In this document: positions 5,944-10,381 of the stretch, piece after piece
Layout: the number at the start of each line of letters is the position of its first letter
Numbering within the stretch: the stretch's first letter is position 1
Assembly: GCA_013695405.1 (NCBI GenBank)
Contig: JACDAO010000342.1
Location: 1 to 10,381, forward strand
Reading direction: 5' to 3'
From: Acidobacteriota bacterium
Lineage (GTDB): Bacteria > Acidobacteriota > Vicinamibacteria > Vicinamibacterales > Vicinamibacteraceae
DNA length: 10,381 nt
The notes under the pieces: model-generated
The model's input: the letters and a program-made list of their open reading frames with translations, nothing else
Database searches by the model: none
Told to the model about the DNA's origin: nothing
Translations under genes and position numbers: made by a program

Positions 5944-7581
5944 CTAATGGCTCGGGCTGATCGGCGGCAGCGTGATGCCCACCGTTCGGAAGTCAATGCG
6001 CTTCAGTCTCGCCGCGCGTCTGAAGTCACTGATGTACTCGAGGACGTCATGATCGATGTGACGGCACGCGGTACCATCGATTTCGATGCGGCTTCCTGGC
6101 GCGAGCCGATCAAAGAGCCGCGCCAGAGTTGCCTTGTTGAGGAATGTCACCTGGTCGTGCAATCGGAGCCTGGTGAGTACGCTTCCCGGCGGGCTGACGA
6201 CCGTGTAACACGGGAAGCGCAGTTGGTCGACCAGGATGAAGATGAAACCGACCGAAAGCCCGATGGCGACGCCGGCCGGCAAGTTTGTGAAGAAGATGGC
6301 GACCAGCGTCACCACGAACGGCACGAAGTGCGACCGGCCTTGCAACCACATGTACCGCAACACGCTCGGGTGCAACAGCTTGAACCCGGTGTAGATGAGC
6401 AGAATAGCCAGTGACGCGAGAGGGATGCGGTTCAGCAGTGCCGGGACGGTGAGCACCGTCGCCGCCAGAAACAGGCCTTGCAGGATGGCAGACAGCCTCG
6501 ACTGGGCGCCCGCATCCACATTTGCCGCGCTGCGGACGATGACACCGGTGACGGGCAGTCCGCCGATCAGGCCGGCAACGATGTTCCCGGCGCCTTGAGC
6601 GGCCAACTCGCGATTGGAAGGCGCTTCGCGCTTGTACGGGTCCATGCGGTCCGTGGCCTCGAGGCTCAGTAAACTCTCGAGACTGCCGACGATCGCCAAC
6701 ACCAGCGCGATCTGCCACGTCTCTGCCCTCCAGAATGCGGCCCAATCGGGCGAGGCAAACAGGCGGGACACGTCCGACAACGAGCTCAGGACGGGTACCG
6801 CGAGGAAGTGCTCGGCACCCAGTTGCATCGACGGATGCAGGCGAGGCAGCACCATCTGCGCCCCCGTGCCGGCCAGCACGACGGCAACCGCACCCGGCAA
6901 CCAGCCCAGGCGCCCCAGCCGTGAATTACCCCAGGCAGCCAGCATCGCCACAGCCAGAAGACTCAGCACGATGGCCGCGGGCTCGATGCTGCTCAGGGCG
7001 TGGACAATCGCGGTCAAGGTGTTCTCGGCGTTGGCCTGCAGGAATGCCTCGTCCCCAGCGAAGTTCGCGTCATACCCCACCGCGTGCGGCACTTGCTTGA
7101 GGATGAGAATGAGCCCAATCGCGGCCAGCATGCCCCTGATGACGCTGGACGGAAAGTAGTACGCGACGACACCGGCGCGACACCAGGCCAGGAGCACCTG
7201 GAACACTCCGGATAGGACGACTGCGACCAGGAAAGCACGGTAGGACGACAGCGTGATGATGGCTGGAATCACCACGGCGGTCAGACCTGCCGCGGGCCCG
7301 CTCACCATCAGTTGTGAGCCGCTCAGGGCGCCGACGACGACGCCGCCGACGACACCGGAGATGATGCCAGCGGAGGGCGGCGCGCCGGACGCGAGTCCGA
7401 CACCGAGACACAGTGGAAGAGCAATGAGGTAGACCACCGCCGCGGCGGGCACGTCCGTGCGCCATGCGTTGGCGAACGACGGCTGCGGCGCAGTTTCGAC
7501 GCGTCGTGCCGTGCCACTCGGTGGATCGGTCAGTCGTTTGAAAACGGCATCTGCCCAGGTCATGTCGTTGATAGCCCGCAT
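5944..7581 (-). CDS. SulP family anion transporter with C-terminal STAS domain, probable bicarbonate transporter
   Basis: About 545 residues from the ATG at 7581. The core contains many hydrophobic helices. The first is the family signature VYLIALPLCLGVGLASGAPP, followed by GSQLMVSGPAAGLTAVV and, further on, SLESLLSLEATDRMDP with GAGNIVAGLIGGLPVTG. The last part, from about VTFLNKATLARLFDRL to RIEIDGTACRHIDHDVLEYI, is a STAS regulatory domain. SulP proteins move sulfate, bicarbonate or other anions across the inner membrane. Fusion or adjacency with carbonic anhydrase favours bicarbonate, which is inference. The start is uncertain: ATG 7563 is also possible, and an in-frame TTG at 7713 has AAAGGG upstream but adds a non-helical, unfamiliar N-terminus that runs into the M28 relic. 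None of the ATG choices has a good ribosome-binding site. The stop touches the carbonic anhydrase start. Confidence 0.93.
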   Translation of the reverse strand: MRAINDMTWADAVFKRLTDPPSGTARRVETAPQPSFANAWRTDVPAAAVVYLIALPLCLGVGLASGAPPSAGIISGVVGGVVVGALSGSQLMVSGPAAGLTAVVIPAIITLSSYRAFLVAVVLSGVFQVLLAWCRAGVVAYYFPSSVIRGMLAAIGLILILKQVPHAVGYDANFAGDEAFLQANAENTLTAIVHALSSIEPAAIVLSLLAVAMLAAWGNSRLGRLGWLPGAVAVVLAGTGAQMVLPRLHPSMQLGAEHFLAVPVLSSLSDVSRLFASPDWAAFWRAETWQIALVLAIVGSLESLLSLEATDRMDPYKREAPSNRELAAQGAGNIVAGLIGGLPVTGVIVRSAANVDAGAQSRLSAILQGLFLAATVLTVPALLNRIPLASLAILLIYTGFKLLHPSVLRYMWLQGRSHFVPFVVTLVAIFFTNLPAGVAIGLSVGFIFILVDQLRFPCYTVVSPPGSVLTRLRLHDQVTFLNKATLARLFDRLAPGSRIEIDGTACRHIDHDVLEYISDFRRAARLKRIDFRTVGITLPPISPSH

Positions 7582-7651
7582 GCTCGCGGTAGCGCTGCCT
7601 TCGTCGGGATGAACGCCACACCCGTTCGAGACCTTACCTGAAGCCAACGCA

Positions 7652-8059
7652 CTACAGCAACCCACCAGGCCGCTGGTCGCAGGCTCGAGTCGAGACGAAT
7701 GGCCTGCTGCCAACAGGCCCTTTCATCATCTGATCTCGCCTGGCTGTGAACTCGTTGCCCGGTCTCCACTCCGGGAATCTGGCCGCGTTCGCGACGTCGC
7801 ACCCCACCATGAACATGAGTTGCGCGTCTTCCGCAGCGCCGCTGAGATCCCAGTCGGTCCTGATCTCGTCTGAAGGCTTGTGGTGGTCGCGGCCGTGTGA
7901 TACGTCGGCGGCGCGCAGCACGTCATCGAGGTCCGACGCGCCCATGCCGCCGACAGTGACGTCGCGGGTGCGGCCGCACTGGTTGACGCCGTCCAGGTTG
8001 ATATTCGCGACCGTCTTGTCGAGCGGATCCAGCGGAGGGGTCGCGTAGTACCAGAGCAA
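7652..8059 (-). pseudogene. Relic of an M28 family zinc aminopeptidase
   Basis: The minus-strand frame reads YYATPPLDPLDKTVANINLD, then DVTVGGMGASDLDDVLRAAD, then HHKPSDEIRTDWDLSGAAED, then FPEWRPGNEFTARRDQMMKG. These are four conserved blocks of the C-terminal half of secreted M28 peptidases, in order. Missing are the whole N-terminal part (signal peptide and the first metal ligands; a stop codon lies four codons upstream) and, between DDVLRAAD and HHKPSDE, the roughly 60 residues that normally hold the RSDH/GIPA segment. The aspartate of NLD and the histidine before KPSDE, two of the five usual metal ligands, remain. The normal end after RDQMMKG has also lost its stop and runs on about 21 residues. 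There is no ATG start; the frame is open only from a TTG. It cannot make an active enzyme. It lies between the PEP-CTERM gene and SulP. Confidence 0.75.
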
Positions 8060-8110
8060 GTCCGGTGGTCACTGCCGAAGGAGAAGCGCCATCAGGGAAA
8101 TGCGTCGGCG

Positions 8111-8127
8111 GCGCTCAGGCGGAGCGC
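8111..8127 (-). terminator. Hairpin just after the PEP-CTERM gene, possible terminator
   Basis: GCGCTC (8111-8116) and GAGCGC (8122-8127) form a perfect 6-bp stem with a 5-nt loop, beginning two bases after the TAA stop of the PEP-CTERM gene on the minus strand. The following sequence has only ATTTCCC some 10 bases later, so it is a weak or factor-assisted terminator at best. Confidence 0.35.
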
Positions 8128-8129
8128 AC

Positions 8130-8831
8130 TTATCTTCCTCTTCGCCTGCGAAGCCAGACCACACCGGCGAGCCCCGTGGCGAGCAGCAGCGCCCCTGGCT
8201 CCGGCACGGCGGCAACTTCGACATCGAGCCGGAACGCGCGTGCTCCGCTCAGGAACTCGCGAGAGGCAAAGTACTCCAGATTGTTGTTGATGACCGGGGC
8301 CACACCCAGCGCCTCATTGTCGGCGCGGAACAACAGGCTGAAGAGGAGCATCTGTTGCAGATAGGCAGTATTGACTGTCGACGTCACGTCCCAGGACTGG
8401 AACGTCCCAGGAGTCGCTTGCCTGGCGTCGAAGACGGCCAGCGGCCCGCCAGTCGAACCTGGCTGGTTGTTCCATGTGATCGTCGACTCGGTCCAGTTCG
8501 TCGGCGCCTGGTAGAAGGAGTGGGTTCGGTCGTCGAACGTGTCCCAGTCGTCGTTATAGAACCCCTGGAGAGTCGCGGCCGAGATCACGGTCTCGGGTGC
8601 GAAGAGAGGCAGCGCGAACATCAAATAAAACCGGTATGGGCCGAAGATCGCGCTCCCGTCGCGACCCGACAGGAGCCCCCCGCGGCCGTCGTCGTCACCA
8701 AAGTTCACGCCGGCGAACAATCCACCGGCGACAGTGGCGTCGGCCGACACGAGAATCGGGCTCGCCTCCGCTCTTGGGGAGAACGCGACCAGCAGGGCAA
8801 ACACTGCGAATACTTGAGCCATCTTCCGCAT
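8130..8831 (-). CDS. DNRLRE-type exported protein with PEP-CTERM sorting signal
   Basis: A 233-residue protein. Residues 1-24 form a signal peptide (KMAQVFAVFALLVAF, cleavage after AEA). The body resembles DNRLRE/CBM96-like beta domains: a strand with RFYLMFALPLF, then ISAATLQGFYNDDW, the typical NWTESTITWNNQPGSTGG, WDVTSTVNTAYL, and a closing EYFASREFLSGARAFRLDVE. The last 25 residues (209-233) are a PEP-CTERM signal: VPEPGA, a hydrophobic helix (LLLATGLAGVVWL), then RRRRGR. Such tails are recognised by exosortase, which processes the protein at the inner membrane for export to the surface or extracellular matrix. The ATG at 8831 is chosen because AAGGAGG lies 4 bases upstream; the frame is open further upstream to 9068 but overlaps the protease gene. 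It follows the S8 protease gene by 62 bp on the same strand. Binding to carbohydrate is possible but unproven. Confidence 0.88.
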   Translation of the reverse strand: MRKMAQVFAVFALLVAFSPRAEASPILVSADATVAGGLFAGVNFGDDDGRGGLLSGRDGSAIFGPYRFYLMFALPLFAPETVISAATLQGFYNDDWDTFDDRTHSFYQAPTNWTESTITWNNQPGSTGGPLAVFDARQATPGTFQSWDVTSTVNTAYLQQMLLFSLLFRADNEALGVAPVINNNLEYFASREFLSGARAFRLDVEVAAVPEPGALLLATGLAGVVWLRRRRGR

Positions 8832-8893
8832 CACGCCTCCTTCGACGTCGAGTGGGCCTTCCAGAGTCATTCCGCACCGGCCATCCAACCCAC

Positions 8894-10381
8894 CTACGGC
8901 GTAGGCGATTCTCCCGGCCTCGCGATGGTGATCACGGGTGAGGTCCAGGTCTCGTAATGAGCGGGGTTCTCGTTGTCGCCAAGTGGTTTCAACACGGACA
9001 GGACGAGCCGGTACTGGTCGTTGGGCACCAGGAAGGACCCGACTCCAGTCTCGATTGTGCCATCCCATGCGTAGGCGGAGAACGAGTTCGGACCGCTGTT
9101 CCGGGGGACGAAATCGATATACAACGCGCGCCCGAGCAACTCCCCGGTGGCCTCATGCTGCACCGTCATTCGGACTCGGTACGACTGGTGATCGAGGTGT
9201 GCGAGGACGAAAGGAATGTCGTTGCCGACCAGTGAATAGGTCGCACCGGCGGGCTGATTCACAAACGCCCCGGTCGGCCCGAGCTTGGCCAGCCAGGGAA
9301 AGCCGAACGTCGTGGCTGTGAGAATGGGAATCGCCTGGTAGTCTCCCTTGAAACCGGCATAAGGCACGCGATAGACCTGACCGCCATCTGACGGCGTCAA
9401 GACCAGATACCCGTTGAAGATCGTCTGGTCGGGAGCGCTCGCGGGAGGCGTGATCGTCACGTCTACCGAGGCAGTCGTCCCTGCCGCCACCGTGACGGGA
9501 TTGGCGCTGAACGACACAGACGACCGAGCGTCGAGGAACTGAAGCGGGTTGGGTGGCGGCGGCGTACCAGGATGTGTCCCGCGTGTGGCGACCGCGGCGA
9601 CATGGGACAGCGAGTAGGTGGCGTCACCCGAACTGTTGTTTGCGATGGTGAAAGTCTTGGTCACCGACTCGCTCTCCACTTCGCCAAGCGAGAGCTTGCC
9701 CGGCGCAATCAGCGTCGTGGCCTGGATCGCTCCGGGAATATCCAGCATGCCGGCCCCCTGACGATGCACATGGTCGAGGAGACCGGTGGCCGGGTTCAGA
9801 GACCACGGCCTCGGGTCGGCGCTGTTCTGCAGGACGTCTCGAATGCTCTGCGCCGGCGTTGCCGGCAGCGCCTGGAGCAGCAGGGCAACGGCGCCCGTCG
9901 TGTGGGGAGACGACATCGAGGTGCCGCTCAACGTCGCGTAACCGTCTTCGCCTCCCGGATGGTCGAGCGGGTAGGTCGACCGGATGGCGCCCCCCGGCGC
10001 GCCTATGTCGGGCTTGATGGTGAGATCCGGCGAGAGTCCGTAGGAGCTGAACGACGAGATCAGGCCGCCGTTTGGAATGTTCGGAAATTCGAGGATCTCA
10101 CTCGTCCAGGTCAAGGTCACCGAGTCGGGCCCGCCCACCTGGAGGCGACTGTCGATGAGCGCGCCGTTGACGTCGGAGATGCCGACCACGGGAATGGTCA
10201 CGGCCGGCCGACCGGGGGGATCGGTCGGAGTTATAACCGACGGGTTGAGCGGTCCAGGGGCGTTGTTGTAGAGAACGACCACAGCTGCGCCAGCATTCTG
10301 CGCGCTGATCGCCTTCTCATAGAACGTGCAAAAGCCTCGGCGAATGAGAGCGGCGGCGCCAGTCAGGCTCCCAGGTGGCGG
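8894..10381 (-). CDS. Subtilisin-like S8 serine protease with PA domain, N-terminus cut by the window edge
   Basis: 495 C-terminal residues are visible. The visible start, GAAALIRRGFCTFYEKAISA, then QNAGAAAVVVLYNN, is a protease-associated (PA) domain inserted in the catalytic domain. The catalytic serine is in GTSMSSPH (codon 9917-9919, about visible residue 155), preceded by SSFSSYGLSPDLTIKPDIGA and followed by GAGMLDIPGAI. The Asp and His of the triad and the oxyanion Asn must lie right of the window. After the catalytic domain comes an Fn3-like beta domain (visible residues about 228-345) ending VPYAGFKGDY, a motif typical of lactocepin/C5a-peptidase-like subtilases. A further beta domain of about 150 residues ends at TAG 8894. 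The architecture implies a large secreted protease acting on proteins outside the cell. No PEP-CTERM tail or anchor is seen. The PEP-CTERM gene follows by 62 bp, so an operon is likely. Confidence 0.93.
   Translation of the reverse strand, partial: PPPGSLTGAAALIRRGFCTFYEKAISAQNAGAAVVVLYNNAPGPLNPSVITPTDPPGRPAVTIPVVGISDVNGALIDSRLQVGGPDSVTLTWTSEILEFPNIPNGGLISSFSSYGLSPDLTIKPDIGAPGGAIRSTYPLDHPGGEDGYATLSGTSMSSPHTTGAVALLLQALPATPAQSIRDVLQNSADPRPWSLNPATGLLDHVHRQGAGMLDIPGAIQATTLIAPGKLSLGEVESESVTKTFTIANNSSGDATYSLSHVAAVATRGTHPGTPPPPNPLQFLDARSSVSFSANPVTVAAGTTASVDVTITPPASAPDQTIFNGYLVLTPSDGGQVYRVPYAGFKGDYQAIPILTATTFGFPWLAKLGPTGAFVNQPAGATYSLVGNDIPFVLAHLDHQSYRVRMTVQHEATGELLGRALYIDFVPRNSGPNSFSAYAWDGTIETGVGSFLVPNDQYRLVLSVLKPLGDNENPAHYETWTSPVITIARPGESPTP

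Noticed and set aside
5554..6414. 286-codon plus-strand frame antisense to the carbonic anhydrase/SulP junction
   Set aside because: It overlaps two well-identified genes on the other strand and its product shows no domain, being rich in D, E, R and H as expected for an antisense shadow.
8832..9068. N-terminal extension of the PEP-CTERM protein
   Set aside because: It would overlap the 3' end of the S8 protease gene, and the internal ATG at 8831 has a near-perfect AAGGAGG site followed by a signal peptide.

Overview
This is a high-GC bacterial chromosomal window with densely packed genes on both strands. Exported hydrolases, a DUF1579 protein, a PEP-CTERM protein, a SulP/carbonic anhydrase pair and M16/M28/S8 peptidases occur together. 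That mix resembles soil-type Gram-negatives such as Acidobacteriota (for example Vicinamibacteria). The assignment is inference from gene content only; no rRNA or marker gene is present.

Left part (1-1645): a secreted DUF1579 protein on the minus strand (153-689) and a signal-peptide-bearing intradiol dioxygenase on the plus strand (980-1645) diverge from a 290-bp spacer. The spacer holds a perfect 15-bp tandem duplication with a palindromic core, next to a -10-like hexamer for the DUF1579 gene.

Middle part (1646-5295): a 374-bp leader with a plausible promoter and two hairpins precedes two overlapping M16B peptidase genes. The first (2020-3372) keeps the HxxEH zinc site. The second (3372-4873) is the non-catalytic partner with the R/Y motif, and it is broken by a single-base frameshift near 3684. 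Beyond it lie a hand-folded candidate structured RNA (4924-5020), a 45-residue single-helix membrane ORF (5054-5191), and two hairpins, one of which looks like an intrinsic terminator.

Right-middle part (5296-8062, minus strand): a SulP-family anion (probably bicarbonate) transporter with a STAS domain is directly followed by a beta-carbonic anhydrase, the stop codon touching the next start codon. Together they form an inorganic-carbon uptake/hydration module. Upstream of SulP is a decayed M28 aminopeptidase relic with no N-terminal part and an internal deletion.

Right part (8130-10381, minus strand): a PA-domain subtilisin-like protease, cut by the window edge, lies 62 bp upstream of a small DNRLRE-type protein with a PEP-CTERM sorting tail. 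The two are probably co-transcribed and act at or outside the cell envelope.

I see no CRISPR array, tRNA, rRNA, insertion sequence or phage genes. The window looks mostly like ordinary chromosome. The most unusual items are the frameshifted M16 partner, the candidate RNA plus small membrane ORF behind it, the tandem operator-like repeat, and the M28 relic abutting the transporter gene.
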